Source: Membranipora membranacea (taxonomy: Eukaryota; Bryozoa; Gymnolaemata; Cheilostomatida; Membraniporidae). From it: DNA of 60,000 nucleotides. Position numbers and translations under genes: made by a program. Where the stretch lies: positions 1,304,001 to 1,364,000 of the forward strand of contig OU612069.1 of the NCBI GenBank assembly GCA_914767715.1. Reading direction: 5' to 3'. This document shows, piece by piece, positions 12,801 through 25,488 of the stretch. Below the pieces are notes generated by a model that was not told the DNA's origin, did no database searches, and worked only from the letters and a program-made list of their open reading frames with translations. Position 1 is the stretch's first letter; each line of letters starts with the position of its first letter.

Positions 12801-15800
12801 TACCACGGTAAATAGACAATCTCACCTTACCACCGTGAAGATCGATCCGAAAATAAACAACAAGGCGATAAGCGATGATAACCGTCCCCGACTTCCACAT
12901 GTTTTTGCAACAAATTTGCAGAGACAAACACTCGCCAAACATCACGATCTCGCTGGTCTTATTGATGAGCATAAATATGACATCTTACTGCTGACTGAAA
13001 CTTGGTACAACAAGCATACAGAGAAAGTATATAACTACCCAGGTTTCAATCGCACAGCTACCGATAGACACCAGTCACTAGTAGGAGGGGGTGTGGCGAT
13101 CTACACTCGCTCTGATTATCATGTTACAACACTAAAATCGTATACTTCCACCACCATGTCGACGTTGTGGACTTCAATAAAAATCCCAGGCATAAGTGAC
13201 AAAATGATCTTCGGAATTATTTGTCACCCGCCCGGCCTGCGGAATGAGATGAAAGATCACACAACACAACACATATACGACACCATCAATTACCTGACCA
13301 ACAAACATAAAACTGCGAAGCTGTTACTCTATGGTGATTTCAATGACCTGAATACATCATCAATCGAACCGTTATTCGGATTATCACAGATTGTTGACTT
13401 CCCAACCAGAGAAACAGCCTTCCTAGACAAACTATTCACCAACATTCCTGAATACATTAGCCTAAAATGCGAGTCTGCACCTCCAGTTGGCTCTAGCGAT
13501 CATTGCTCGGTGACTGTAGAATCTGCCGCCAAGAGAGCAGTTCAATACGAAACAATATCCAAACGTATGGCTACCCCTCCCGCTAAGATCAAAATTAGCC
13601 TAGAACTGGAGAAACAAGACTGGTCACAGGTAATCAATGAGCCGAACATAGGCAAGAAAGCTGAGATATTCCATAATATAGTGATGGATATATATAACAG
13701 CAACTGCCCGTTACGTCGAATACGAAAGGCACAAGACAAGCAATGCCTCGAAATCCCACTTACCAGGAAACTCCGTCGAGCGAAACAACGAGCTCACCGG
13801 AAAAACAAACCGGTAGGGAAGTATCTAAACAAAATTCTCCATAAAAAGCTGAAAAAGATCAGACGGCAACATGCAGAGACCAACATAAACAGGATCATGT
13901 CTGACACGCGTAAGTGGTGGTCTAATGTCAAATCGCTAACATCACCTCACACAAATAGTCAGACAAAGGCGATATTCATCGATAACAAGTGGCAAACTCC
14001 ATCCGAATATGTGGAAAATCGCAACACGTATTTCACTGCATACAGTGACGGAACCTCGCTGGACTTCCCAGAACTCAATAACACCGGGATTCCCAGTCGC
14101 GTATTATCAGAAATCTCAAATTCATTAACACCAGGAAAGCCACACATTCCACTGATTACCCTCAATGGATTAGCAAACTGAATCCTGAGACTATATCTAT
14201 ACCGCTACAAAACATCATTCAAACAATGTTAGATACTGGGAAATAACCGTCACTGTGGAAACGCAGTGAGATAACTCCAATAAACAAGATAGCATCGCCT
14301 ACACAATACAGCGAATTTAGACCTATTGCGTTGCTATATCACTGTAGTAAGATCACAGAATGGTATATAATACAAGCCCTCACCGACAAAGCATCCGATG
14401 ATACTCAGTACGCATATACCCAAGGTACCGGTACCATCGACGCCTTAGTCAACGCTGTCACATCTTGGAAACTTGCAATGGATGACACTAATACTCTCAC
14501 CGTCCATGCTCTTTTCGAAGATTTCTCAAAAGCGTTTGACAACATGCGTCCAAACATCCTCGCCTCTATCATGCTATCCCAAGGATACAGTGAATCAATT
14601 ATTGCCCTGTGCGTCGACTACCTAACAAATCGCAGGCAGCGTGTCGCCCACGAACCCTCTAAGACAACATCTGGTGAAAAAGTGAGCAACATTGGTGTAC
14701 TTCAGGGCACAAGGTGTGGACCGATACTTTTGAATATTTTTATAAAATCACTGCAATCATCCGAAAGCATCATAAAGTATGCTGACGACCTAACAATATT
14801 CGCCACGATTCCAAAATCAGAATCAACCAATATCGCTCGCGGCCACAGCTCTACCACCAGTGATACTATATCGAAAGAAGCTACTATGAGTGCAGAGTGG
14901 TGTCAAAACAATGCCATGACTCTAAATACATCCAAAATGAAACAGATGGCTATGTCATTACGGAATAAGATAACTCTCGAAACCCCAGTCTGCATAAACA
15001 ACAAAGTCATCGAACGCGTAGACTCATTCCAACTGCTTGGGATTAACATAGACGAACAATAGTTGAGAGAAGCCACGTAAAGGTCCATGCACTACAACTT
15101 CTGAAACGGTATGGCGTAAATCAATCAGGACGGTGTAGATACTACATGACCATCATTCGACCGCTGCTTACATATGCCTGCCAAGCATGGTTTCCATCGT
15201 TAGCCCGGTATGACATACTTAAACTAGAGAGCATCCAACGACGCTGCTTGAAGCTGATATATCCCCATATCGAGCATAATGACGAACGCCTCATAGTGGC
15301 TAAGCTGCCTGCACTCGAAGTATTCATGTCAAATCGCTGCTCTGATTACAGTGCCAAGGTCATAAATAACCCTATACATTGGTTATCCCACCTGTTTCCA
15401 TCCAGGCAAGACACAAACAGGCACTCTACTAGAACTCATAAAACCCTGATCAAAAAGCACCGAACTCAGAGCCTTATGAATACTATATTTTACAAATTCG
15501 GTATATAAAATGGATTTACTTTTCTATGTGTGACATTATAAAGAACAACTAATGCAGTTTGAATAATTTTTTAATGTAACTCATGCTCTGATTATGATTG
15601 TATTATGTACTTTCTTGAGCGGTGAAATATAGTCCATATCTAGAGTAACAGTTATGAGGTTAAATTCAGGCTTATCAAAGTGAACTAAACATTATGACGC
15701 TTTTGGCGTACAAATGGAGCAAATTTAAAGAATCAGAATCGGTCGATCTATCAATGCGGACAGGAATGGGAGGAAGTGCATCTCAGAAGAAGGTCTTAGT

Positions 15801-18209
15801 CAACTTCTCAAGGGTAAGTGAGAAAAATGAGGGGCTATCACTTACTTCAGGTCGTCAAGGTTAAGTCCACATCCGTTAATATACAGTCTTGTTAGTGTAC
15901 GTGGTAGATAACCTGACAGTGTTGTTACATCAATGTTTTTGTTATAAGACAGGTCTAGAATCTTAAGATCCTTTAATCCTTTCAGAACTGTACTGTAAAA
16001 TAAAAATACTGAAAATTCACATAACAGTAAGAGAGATCATGAAATAAACCTAGACAGGACACCATGTGGGGAACTTAATTTTGGGTGACTTGACGACACC
16101 GAGTTGTGTAGTAACAATGATGCTGTCATTGTTTTAAAGTCCACATACATGTACCAAGGAGTTGGAGGGAAGTCAGGAAACTCTTATTCCTTGATATCGC
16201 TCAAATTTTATTGAATTTTGAGTTTGGAAATTGCAATAGATTTAGCAGCTAGACGTGATAAATTTTGTAACAACTTTAACCTAAAAGATTCTTTTACGAA
16301 AAAATAACAACAACAAATTGACCACAAGGATCCACTTAATGTGAAGCAATTTTCAAACTCAAAAATTCAATCAACAACCCGAATTGCGGACCGCAAGTCA
16401 ATGACAGCACTAATGCTACTGAACCAATGAACTAAACCTTTAGTTCATTGACTGAACTATTGTATGTCAAGACGCCACCCACACAGTGCCTCAATGCTAA
16501 TGCTCCATATATTGTCTTGTCTAGGTTTATTATTAGGTCTATGAATAAACCTTATAAATTACTCAAATCTGCCCCAATTATTAAAATATATGCATACTGA
16601 ATTCAACAGAATGGGGACTTTCAGTTTCTACCAAACAAAACAGTCCACCCTATTATTGAGAGTCCCCTGACTTCAGCCCATTTGCAGTCTCCTCTCTGAT
16701 TACTACCTATCTCCCCATCTGTCTCTCATTCTCTGATATGCATATATTTTATCAGAAATACATTATCTGCATCATATCTCCAACAATAGGCATAGTACCC
16801 ACCACATAGAAAGTGACAAATGGATTACTGATCTGGAGTAACTAAGAGAGACATGTCTATGCAGCGTGATTTTGGGTTTAAGTAGTCTTCAAACTTTGGG
16901 CAAAAAAGGAAACTTATAGTTCCTTAGTGACAAATTAACACGATATGCAGCCCTGTACCATGTACGACATACAACCTATAGACTATTTTTAGCGATATTG
17001 CTGGGAAGTTACGTAACTGTCCTTACATGTCTTCTAGTCCACAATCCCTGGCGTACAAGCTCTGTAATTGCGGTAAATCATCCAGAATTCCAGGGAGTTG
17101 AGAGAGCGGATTGTAGGATATATCTATCACCTTCAGCTTCTCTGGAAGCTTTGCCCTGTAGATGACAAAAATATTGAAGAAAACACTATATCACTGATTT
17201 TAGGGCTCAATTGTGGGTTTGGGAAACTATGAATAATAGCAGCTTTAAAGTGTAAAAATACATGGAGAGGCCTATGTAATACACAATCAAATATCCGTTT
17301 GTCTAATGAGCTCCAGAAAACTAAGAGTTTACTTACCATCGGTGTGGTATATCTCTAAGATCCAGTCTTCTGAGACTTGGTGCCACAAGCTTCAGATCTG
17401 ACGTCTCTGGAACATCTCCCCATATCTTAACATGTGTGACCCCGACTCCTTTTATCTCATTACAAAGCTGTTGAATTGTCTTCTCTTTGCCTTTGAAGTT
17501 TTTCGGTGGCGTAGCATTTCCTTTTTTGTACCAAATGCGGTATTCTACAAATAGCAAAAGTATTTTCCGTGAAAGTACCCGTAAATAAAAGTGAGTTTCG
17601 CATTAACTACTATATCACTTAAGGTACCTGAGGAAAGTACCATACATTACATGTTTATGCATTTTGTTACCATTGCTCAACTTCTTCCAAGATTTTTTTA
17701 TGGAAACACAAAACCCTCACCTCAAACACAGAAGTAAAATTAATGTATACTCAAATCACAACTTGAGTTTCTATGTACCAACATTGCGTTATTTAGCTAG
17801 CGCCCTCACAAACAGAACAGAAGCAAGGGCGTCGTGGTGAGGCTAATCTAAGAGGTAAATTACTGCTTACTTTTAGCTACAGAATGTTTCTCATCGCCAC
17901 TCTAAAAAAATAGATGTACTGAGTCATTTACAAGTAAACTGAAGATAAGAGTAAGGTGACAAAGAGGCTGGGTTGTAGGGTCACAATTGCAAATGGAACA
18001 ATTTTAACATTTTTGTGTCGGATAGACAAATTTTACAATATTACCAACTAAAATTTAGGCAGGTAAAGTACTCCAGGGTAAATAGCAGTGATACTAAATA
18101 TTACACCTTCAATTAAGAAAATGAGTTGGTAAAGTACCTCACTCTCTGTCACAGATAGGTTCTCAAACTCCTGCACCAGTTCCTCTGTGTCGGATCTCGC
18201 TTGTGCCAT
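5993..18209 (-). CDS. Gene A: IWY-LRR-X-Y-Z protein, 959 aa, 12 exons
   Basis: Spliced minus-strand gene. Exons in transcript order: 18138-18209, 17871-17901, 17337-17544, 17027-17155, 15846-15992, 11839-11982, 11270-11370, 10730-11056, 10160-10350, 8239-8636, 7746-8007, 5993-6862. All junctions are GT-AG and every phase matches. The total is 2880 nt, 960 codons with the stop. The start is the ATG at 18209 (MAQARSDTEE). Residues 1-34 are short and acidic. Residues 35-104 hold the module with YRIWYKKG and THVKIWGDVP. About 105-277 are leucine-rich repeats in phase-2 exons (LRRLDLRD, LKVIDISYN, LKILDLSYN, LKRLDIREN). X covers about 278-450, Y 451-670, Z 671-959. There is no signal peptide or membrane segment, so it is probably intracellular. 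Gene B shares the whole order. The function is unknown. LRRs usually bind partners; I do not recognise X, Y or Z. Confidence 0.85.
7341..7372. repeat. (AT)n microsatellite
   Basis: A run of alternating A and T, interrupted once, lies in the intron between gene A exons 11 and 12. Confidence 0.9.
7746..8636 (-). CDS. Gene A region Y, exons 10 and 11
   Basis: Exon 10 (8239-8636) encodes an alpha/beta-looking stretch with a hydrophobic strand (SAFILVYCYV), a second one (KQGIIMFGNE) and a third (QAWAMSVVHLY), matching in spacing the gene B exon at 47647-48177. It ends in a strongly acidic run of Asp with Asn and Gly at about residues 560-582. Exon 11 (7746-8007) has a helix-rich start and no clear counterpart in gene B, where this part seems absent or merged. 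Function unknown. Confidence 0.7.
8679..8864. repeat. 14-bp tandem array (GAATACTGAAAAGT)n
   Basis: About 12-13 copies of a 14-bp unit lie in the gene A intron just downstream (on the plus axis) of exon 10. Most copies are identical; a few carry single changes such as TATTTAAAAGT. Confidence 0.92.
8880..10130. other. Gene A intron 9, no exon seen
   Basis: Nothing recognisable as coding. It contains a short hairpin at 9767-9792 related to the one at 4831-4868. Confidence 0.5.
10160..11056 (-). CDS. Gene A region X, exons 8 and 9
   Basis: Exon 8 (10730-11056) and exon 9 (10160-10350) encode a region shared with gene B (48774-49337, one exon) and with the orphan copy at 27.2-27.7 kb. Conserved points: hydrophobic strand then W-[IM/W]-x-S, then S-x2-SLF-x-L-x2-G; a later L-x-[ED]-F; and K/P-[YF]-L-[VI]-x2-[SA]-LP just before an acidic linker. 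The frame agrees with GT-AG junctions. Exon 9 ends in twelve A bases coding four lysines next to the donor. I know no family with this pattern. Confidence 0.75.
11270..17155 (-). CDS. Gene A LRR exons 4-7
   Basis: Four exons of 129, 147, 144 and 101 bp encode the repeat array. The first three start and end in phase 2, so they can be duplicated or skipped without changing the frame. Each carries one or two leucine-rich repeats, with consensus stretches such as LTRLYINGCGL and LTRLNISGCGL; the ASN or CYS ladder positions are visible. Gene B and block C have exons of exactly 129, 147 and 144 bp at the equivalent places. The last exon ends in phase 1 here but phase 0 in B and C. The 3.9-kb intron between exons 5 and 6 contains the LINE at 12.5-15.5 kb. 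Confidence 0.85.
12502..15508 (+). mobile_element. Degenerate non-LTR retrotransposon (LINE), endonuclease plus reverse transcriptase
   Basis: A long frame (12502-14181) carries an apurinic-type endonuclease: LLLTETWYN, GGGVAIYTRSDY, LLYGDFNDL and SSDHCSV. Reverse transcriptase follows in other frames: FRPIALL (about 14310), FEDFSKAFDN (palm motif A), GVLQGTRCGPILL (motif B) and IKYADDLTIF (motif C), then a C-terminal part from 15146 with RPLLTYACQAW. Frame changes near 14180 and 15062, and an in-frame stop near 14243, break it, so it cannot make one intact protein. It looks like a Jockey/CR1-type element; the clade is not certain. It lies antisense in the intron between gene A exons 5 and 6. 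No target-site duplication was established. Confidence 0.93.
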
Positions 18210-20170
18210 CTTTGAGCAACATAGACTAGCTATTTGAGAAAAAGAAATAACATAAATAGGGATCAATTATGGAAAGTACTAAACCTAAGTTTTAAGCCTG
18301 CAAGCCAGTAGGTTGCACTGCATTGCTACTAACAAAATCTGCATGAGGGTTAAGTCCTGCACATCATGACAGTACAATGTATTTGCGCACTTTACTAGCT
18401 GCCAAGGACACTGATATGCTTTGCAGACCTCTTTTCAATGCAAGCAAGTCCTGCTGCTGTGAAACGTTGCTATAAATACAATCAGGAAATTCTTTGTCAT
18501 CTCTTATCGTCAAAGTAGTTATAAGACAAATGGAAACCACATATCTGCATGTCATTGGGGTTGTGTCAGGAGTTGTCCCTTATTATAGGGAGCGCTGAAC
18601 AGATGAGACTATAAATATGCGCTTTTTTATATAAGCTATCATTGGAGCAGATCACACTTTTTTGTCTTAAGATTGAAACAACATGAGCTGAATTAAATAA
18701 GCGGATTATGCTGACCCGCTTTATGGGACAAAAGTTGACTGCGAATATAATTTGATATTCATTATATTATATAATATGTTAAACATATCAATAAAACAAA
18801 GAGAAATAATAATATTGCAGCTTTTATTTTCATATATTATATGAATCGGGCCTAAAAATTTTTGATGCAGAAAAAATTTTCAGAATCATTTATATATTTA
18901 ATGTTATCGTGATACAAAATACAATAGCTTAATATATATGGAATTTTTTGCATAAATAATTTAGCTGCATATTTCAAGCCACCTCCCTTCCCAACACTGA
19001 ATTTTGCTGTGATTGAACAGATTTTTATATTTTAATGTATTATTATTCAATTCTAATTGTATTGAAAATTAAGATTTTCCGACCCTTATTTATTTCAGCA
19101 AATAGATCAAATTTTTGGATTACCGAATAATTAGATTAGATGTGGTTAGCTTCCTTTATGGCTTATATCAAACTTTGCAAAAGTATGGTCTCATCTGCAA
19201 ATAATCAAGGGAGATTACTCCGAAAATGAGGTCTTGCTCTTATTCCTGCTCCTAAGCTAAGGCTCTAAATAAACCCAGATCATTGCCGATACTTTATCGA
19301 TTGAAGCGATTGTGTCTCAAATCTACATCTAAGCTTTCCCAAGCATCAGCAATGTTTTCTTGCAATTTCGAATTTTCATAAAAATTATAAAAAGCAATAT
19401 TATATTTTCCAGACTTTTCATCTAGCATGGACTCTATGGTAGACACTTCTAAGCAGCTTCATATCATCAAATCACCTCCACATGATGACAACCAATCGCT
19501 TAGGACAACAGAGTAAGCATATCAGCTTTGTCTTTAAAAAATGCCAATTTCAATAGCGTTGAATAGGTCTTCAAAAATCTCAAAGGGAAAATTGAGACAT
19601 ATATAATAGGCATAAATGGTTAATTTCCATCCAAAATGTCAGAATGAAGAAGCTGCCATTTTTGTTATGGTGTGGAGGAAGTGTGCTTTGTACATGTGCA
19701 GTAGCCTGGTATCAAATAAATCCCAGGCTATTGCGCCTGCTCAAAGCACTACTTCAGATCACATCAATACTACAGCCCTATTAGACCAATGAACTACAAC
19801 TCAAGAATTACAATTTTGATCAAAGCTGGAAAGCTAAAAAAGCCACCGACTTCATTTTGGGTGGTTGGTCAACGTGAGTTTGAGGATTTGAAGCAGGCTT
19901 TTGGAGCATACATAACAGAACGACTCATATATAACACAATGGGAAAATAAATAGAGGTGTTGTAAAATCGCTTTATGTAAATGGAGCATGAAAGAATCAC
20001 TGGAATCACAGGACAACTACACACAACTACTGTCTCAACTGCCAAACTTCAGACCAATATCTTATAGCTGATCTATGTATACTAGATTCTGTTGAGAGTG
20101 AATGATCACAAAGTGACAGCGTGATAGCAGAATGTTGAGACTAGCTCCAAGTCACTTGCCTATTAAAACC
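18210..20170. other. Upstream of gene A, no gene recognised
   Basis: AT-rich sequence between gene A's start and the hairpin at 20.2 kb. Gene A's promoter should lie at its left end, but I cannot point to a specific core element. Confidence 0.5.
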
Positions 20171-20296
20171 TAGAACAAGTTTAATCCAATTGCCTGCATT
20201 CCTGTTGCTCCGTTCAACTGGTCACGCCGCAGCGGCGGCAGGACCAGTGGATCAGGAGCGACTTGGAATGCAGGCAAATGGATTAAACTTGTTCTA
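20171..20296. repeat. 126-bp near-perfect hairpin
   Basis: The arm beginning TAGAACAAGTTTAATCC returns as its complement ending GGATTAAACTTGTTCTA, with GCCTGCATTCC paired inside and a GC-rich tip around GCCGCAGCGGCGGC. It resembles a small fold-back MITE or a hairpin RNA source. No protein is encoded. Confidence 0.85.
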
Positions 20297-20799
20297 ATCA
20301 AAACCTCATTAACTTGTTATACCTCACTTAGAGGACACGTAACTCTGCTTCAAAGGTTGCCTTTGGTTTTAAAGCACTGAACGCTGCACACCCTTTTTGA
20401 AATGGATATGGCTAGCTGATAGACACTTCTCCAGGTATAGCCATTTTGACATTTTTTTTCCTATTCCGCTTGTGTTAAACAGTACCCAAAAAAAAGAAAA
20501 TCCGAAAGACAACCTCAGATTTATGCTCAGGAATACTGTCTATATGTGTATAAGATTGAGGTAAATCTTACTTCTAGTGTTCATGTATAATTCCAATCCT
20601 CACATCTGCTGCTATAGTCAAGCATCAAGCCAAAAGTACTAAGAGCTACAACCATATATAATCATTAGACTAATTCCTAACTTATATACTTTATATATAT
20701 ATTTATACATACCACAAAAAGAGCAAGTGATGCTAACACTATGTCTGAAGCCTCTCGGGAGAGAGAGTAAAACGCTTTGAATATGGATGAGATCACTTC

Positions 20800-23210
20800 A
20801 TTATAATACGATAAATAGCCAATCGCTGACAAATCGAGGTGCCAGGGTAGAAAGGCATATTATGATGTAATATGATGCTATAGAGAAGATTGCCTGGATT
20901 TATCAGGTTCACATTCCTAAAATTCAAACTTATAATTATTTATAGTTATTCACAAATGACTGGGATGGGCAGTGCAATAAGAGCATAGCTTATCACAACT
21001 GAAATCAAATACCTACATCAAATAACGCATATCATTCTCATGTAAAAGTTTGGTGTTATCTACATTATTCATCAGTGCCAAAAAATACCTAAGCAAGGCA
21101 AGGTTATCTAAAACAAAGTGCATAATAACACAATAACTAAAGAACTGTCTTCAACAATAAAGCTAACCAATTCAGAGCTGCCGTCCATAACCATCTGCAA
21201 ACATCGGCAAACAACGAACTTGAACGAGTTGAAAGTTGCAAATACATTGACAGCTATAAACTGATAAGTTTAATTGGCTGTCACAGCCACCCACAAAAAA
21301 AAAACCGCATACCAACACTGCCGCTATTATAAGTAATGCAGAGAACACCCTTTTTATTATCAAGAAGCTGCCAAGCCGAGAGTCAATCCATCAGCGATTA
21401 ACAAGTGTATAAGACTTTCCTAGAAAGTGTATTATTGTATCACCTTCAAATAATATAAATGGTCAACAATCCCTGGAAAACATCCAGCAGCAGTGTCAAC
21501 CGTGTCATCAAATCAGCATATCAGCTAAGTTTGAATTGAGTGCCTGGGCAGAAAGACACGATGTAATGTGTTCATATTACAACTAAAACCTGGATTCATT
21601 CAATCGTGTCAAGTTCACATGCAAGCTTATTTTTAAAAACATTCTCAAAATGCGAACTTGAATTTGGGCATCTCAATTTCACAAATACCATACCTTGAAT
21701 AGGTAGTGCAATGAGAGCGTAGCTTATCACAACTAAGATCTAATAATAATATAATACCTGCTTATTTATAAATAATATGACATATTATGCTTAGGCAACA
21801 TTTATTACTATCTTTATTATTTATCTCTGCCAACAAACAGACAAAGCAACTGAAGATGAGACACCAAAAATATACTAACAAGGTTAACTAAAATGGAGCG
21901 CAATAATGGGAGACAAACTCAGTAGCATTTTACATCCAATTTTAAACACACTGATCTCATTATCTATTATTAACTTAGGCCGACTTTCACTGTGAAACCT
22001 ATACAAGAATTAGCCCGCTATCTGCGATGTGAATTTGAAGCTTTTGTTGAATCTTGGCTGGATTGGATGAGAAGCAATCATAAATCTGCTATCAATTTTT
22101 AAATTCCACAAAAACACTATTTTCAAATCACTAAAATAAAGCTGATACGCTGTTTTGTGGTAAATGTAAATAAAAGGTGAATAATCATGTAAGAAAACAG
22201 ATACTTGTTTACACTAAGACCTCACAGATCACAAGTCCGCGCCCTTAACCATCAGACCACGTCTGACTCCAGTTTTGTCCAGCGAAGCATCCCTGTTTAT
22301 GACAAAACAGAGGGTGGGCTGCTCCTAACGAGGGACGCAAGTTGCCCGGAGTCCTCGTACTGAGAGTGTGATACATCCTAGTAAACTAGAATGCATCCTA
22401 GAGGTGAGGCCATGGTGGACCTCCTAATTGTGAGTGTGCAGCAAGCTGCCAGATACTGAAACAGGCACTAATCAGCCATTGGCCATGACACAGGTATAAT
22501 ATGGTTTTACCGAAGTGCAGCAAAAATGAAGATTCTGTGTAGCCATTTCACAGGTACCTGTACATGACCAACATCCAAAATTGTAGATATACCCGACTCA
22601 TTTTTACCTACATGTTCCAGCCTCAACGAAATATGTATACATTTATCCATATATATATAAATGTAAATTTATACATATATATAAAAATGATAGATTTATA
22701 TAAATGTACAAAGACATATATATATTATATAATGTTTATAAAATTGTGCAAGCATTGGTGAGAATGGAAGAGACAAGAATATCTATACTATTCATAAGGC
22801 AGGCACCAGGGCTGAATCATGCATCGTGATGTGAAGTCAAATTGTCACAGCCAGGACTTGTCTCATTAGGTTCACTGGCAAACTCATTCTCGATATTACA
22901 TCAATTGATTTCACTTATCAAAGCAAATAGGGCCTTATTATTGAACATTGGCCAACATTCTTTATCCCATCCCATATCAGTTTCACAAATGACTTGAATA
23001 GGCAGTGCAATGAGAGCATAGCTTATCACAATTGGAATCTAATACCTGATCATTTTTTAACAATATCACATATTAGGCTGACGCAACTTCTTGGTATTAT
23101 CGCTTTTACTCATCTCTGCCAAAAAACAGACAAAGAAACTGAAGATGAGACACAAAAATTACACAATGCACAGTATTAAGAGAAAACAAATAGTACAATT
23201 TTATATCCAA
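20800..23210. repeat. Diverged repeat unit, three copies
   Basis: The motif GCAGTGCAAT(G/A)AGAGC followed by TAGCTTATCACAA recurs near 20970, 21705 and 23000. Matching flanks (ACAGACAAAG...GAAGATGAGACAC) follow the second and third copies. The copies are diverged and separated by about 0.7 and 1.3 kb. No protein is encoded. Confidence 0.65.
22215..22300 (-). repeat. tRNA-like head, possible SINE
   Basis: On the minus strand, GTGGTCTGATGGTTAAGGGC resembles a tRNA A box region. I cannot find a matching B box or an acceptor stem, so this is not called a tRNA. Confidence 0.3.
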
Positions 23211-23219
23211 TATGGCGCT

Positions 23220-23359
23220 CTCTGATAGTACATCTACAGATAAACACCTCAATAACTGATAATCTCTTATGGGTATGGGCTGTAATCATCTCTGATAGTA
23301 CATCTACAGATAAACACCTCAATAACTGATAATCTCTTATGGGTATGGGCTGTAATCAT
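23220..23359. repeat. 70-bp perfect tandem duplication
   Basis: Two adjacent 70-bp copies starting TCTGATAGTACATC are identical by eye, so the duplication is recent, or it could be an assembly artefact. Confidence 0.92.
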
Positions 23360-23661
23360 CGCCGACGTCATCGTGTCTGTGCCAAAATTTAAAATAAAAA
23401 TCATCTCATTTCAGCGCAGTCAGAAACTTGTCGTACTTTTAGCGTAAAACATTTACGCGAATGCGCCCAACTGCCAAGATTACAATTTGCAGCTCACTTC
23501 CCCTGTTTAAGAATGGGTATCCCGAGAACTACACTATCATTGTATATCATAACCATTGTCATAATCATAATCGGATTACAGCCACTGTTATTTACAACAA
23601 AACCAGTGTTCTATGTGTCTGTGAGGTGATGGTACTTGCAGATAATGCAGTCACTGTGAGA

Positions 23662-23740
23662 TCAGATGTGTTCATTAAGTGGAGATCCGGGACTATCAGG
23701 ATGATCATCAACTCTACACAGCTCCATCGGATGTTGACCT
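23662..23740 (-). pseudogene. Relic of the CEP135-like terminal exon
   Basis: Minus-strand sequence ATCCGATGGAGCTG...GTTGATGAT followed by a stop matches the terminal exon of the main locus (34175-34252), including the acceptor TTTTAG. Its coding frame needs a different incoming phase from the main-locus exon, so it is probably dead. Confidence 0.65.
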
Positions 23741-24280
23741 CTAAAATAAAAGAAACACGGTGTGAACTTTGGTAACTGGTCTTTGTATCCTTATGTCATG
23801 ATCTTAGATATAAATAATCAAACTCCTTAAAATAGTAAGAGATCGTTGAAATCGTCAGCTGAGTGAGTGATAGTATTTTGGTAGAGTTTAATATAAGCAG
23901 GAAGGGTATAAGCTGATACAAGATAGGTAATGATAAGTAGTTTTGAAGGTCAGGGATGTGTATCAATTAAGCGCAACAAAAACGCAAAAGAGTTGTTCCC
24001 TCCTGAGTTGTTGCATGACTAATGCATAAAAATCAACACATTAGACTGGGGAGGAGAGGGGGGGGTCAGCCACGCAAGGTGATGAAAATAAGTGAGGCGC
24101 AATACAGGTATCACTCTGTAATCAATCATATTCTGGATTGTACTCTAAACAATTCTGAAAGGGAAAGACATTCCCAAGGCTCATGTAATAACATATTTAA
24201 ATTGAGCCACAAGACAACATGAAACTCACTTTCAACCTATACACACTTCACTTCATCATAAGTATCCGGAACAGTGAGAG

Positions 24281-24350
24281 TTGAGCTTGAACTTTCTTCT
24301 CTCTGTTACAAGATAAAAGCTTCTCTAAACTCACCAACCCCTGCATGTTA
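24281..24350 (-). pseudogene. Relic of a CEP135-like exon
   Basis: Encodes QGLVSLEKLLSCNREKKVQA on the minus strand, which aligns with QELVSLEQLLASNREKEFQA from the exon at 36750-36890. The 3' half of the exon is lost. It keeps the same order relative to the relics at 23.7 and 25.5 kb. Confidence 0.7.
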
Positions 24351-24923
24351 CTAAAATAATAACATACAAGTATATTTATTTTTGTGTTACTTGATATTGA
24401 AATCATAAGATGAATCATGTTACTGTGATGGGACTCGCATAATGATGCAGACCTGACAAGCAAACAGATTTCCTGTACACCTATGGCAAAGGGGCATGGA
24501 CGTTCACATTTTTCTTAGAACAAATGGCAACTAGCTCATAGCCGACCAGTATTATGTGGTAGACATATAATTGACAAAATAGACATGTGGGCCGGTGAAA
24601 CTGGATGAACCACAATGTGCTATTGTGCTGCATATGGTAATGGAGAGATATGAACAGCTGGTGAGAGTTAGTTATGCAGACACAACCATACACGGTAAAA
24701 GGCGGCCATATTTACTCAACATTGTTCTCCAATCAATCTGTCATGTCCATTGATTACATAGTATGTGGACAAGGACAGCTTAATATGTACGTTTGATGGC
24801 TATACCGCCTTTCATATTAGTGCTGATATAGGCGAATAACCCAGTAACCTAACTGAGATCGAACCAGGACCATTGTCTAAGTTTGACTTTAGATCAGGGA
24901 TGATATTTTGTTTTATACTTACT

Positions 24924-25062
24924 CTCACTTCGCTCATGACCATGAATGTGGTGTTTCAAATGCTGGCAGTCTTCTCCCGTATCTAAATCCTCTAAATGAT
25001 CAATTCTGATCAAGGATTGTGAACTGTTCAACTGCTGTTTTTTCTTTAGCCAGTACACAATC
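24924..25062 (-). CDS. Candidate orphan exon, unknown
   Basis: A 46-codon open stretch bounded by a good acceptor (TTTATAG) and a strong donor (GAG|GTAAGTAT), encoding IVYWLKKKQQLNSSQSLIRI and continuing to HERSE. It sits among CEP135 exon relics but I see no clear similarity to any exon of that locus. It could be an exon of an unseen gene or a decayed exon in an altered frame. Confidence 0.3.
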
Positions 25063-25488
25063 TATAAATAGAAGATTGAAAGAAATAACATACGAAACAA
25101 CGACGCCAAAAACTATGGTGGTTGTTGTTGTGTCATTATTTTCCTGCCAGTTTTTGCCAAACTAACGATGTTTATAGGCACATAAATGAATTGTTTTGAC
25201 ATTCAGATTTCTGATGAAAAATTAGCAGTTATGTCATCCCTGCACTTGAAGTTGAAGGCTATGAGGTGATAACGGCCACTGTTAGGTCATGTAAGAGTAT
25301 CTCAGATCTAATCCATTGAAGTATTTGCGCATGGAATTTTGTGTCCTGGGGACATGATCTAAAATTAGGGGTGGTAACATGTTGGGTTCTCAGGTAAATA
25401 GAGTTTTAATCAATGAAGCTGAAGCACTTTACTTTGTGATTCTTCATATTATAATATATTTATATTCTACACATAATGTACATTGGTC

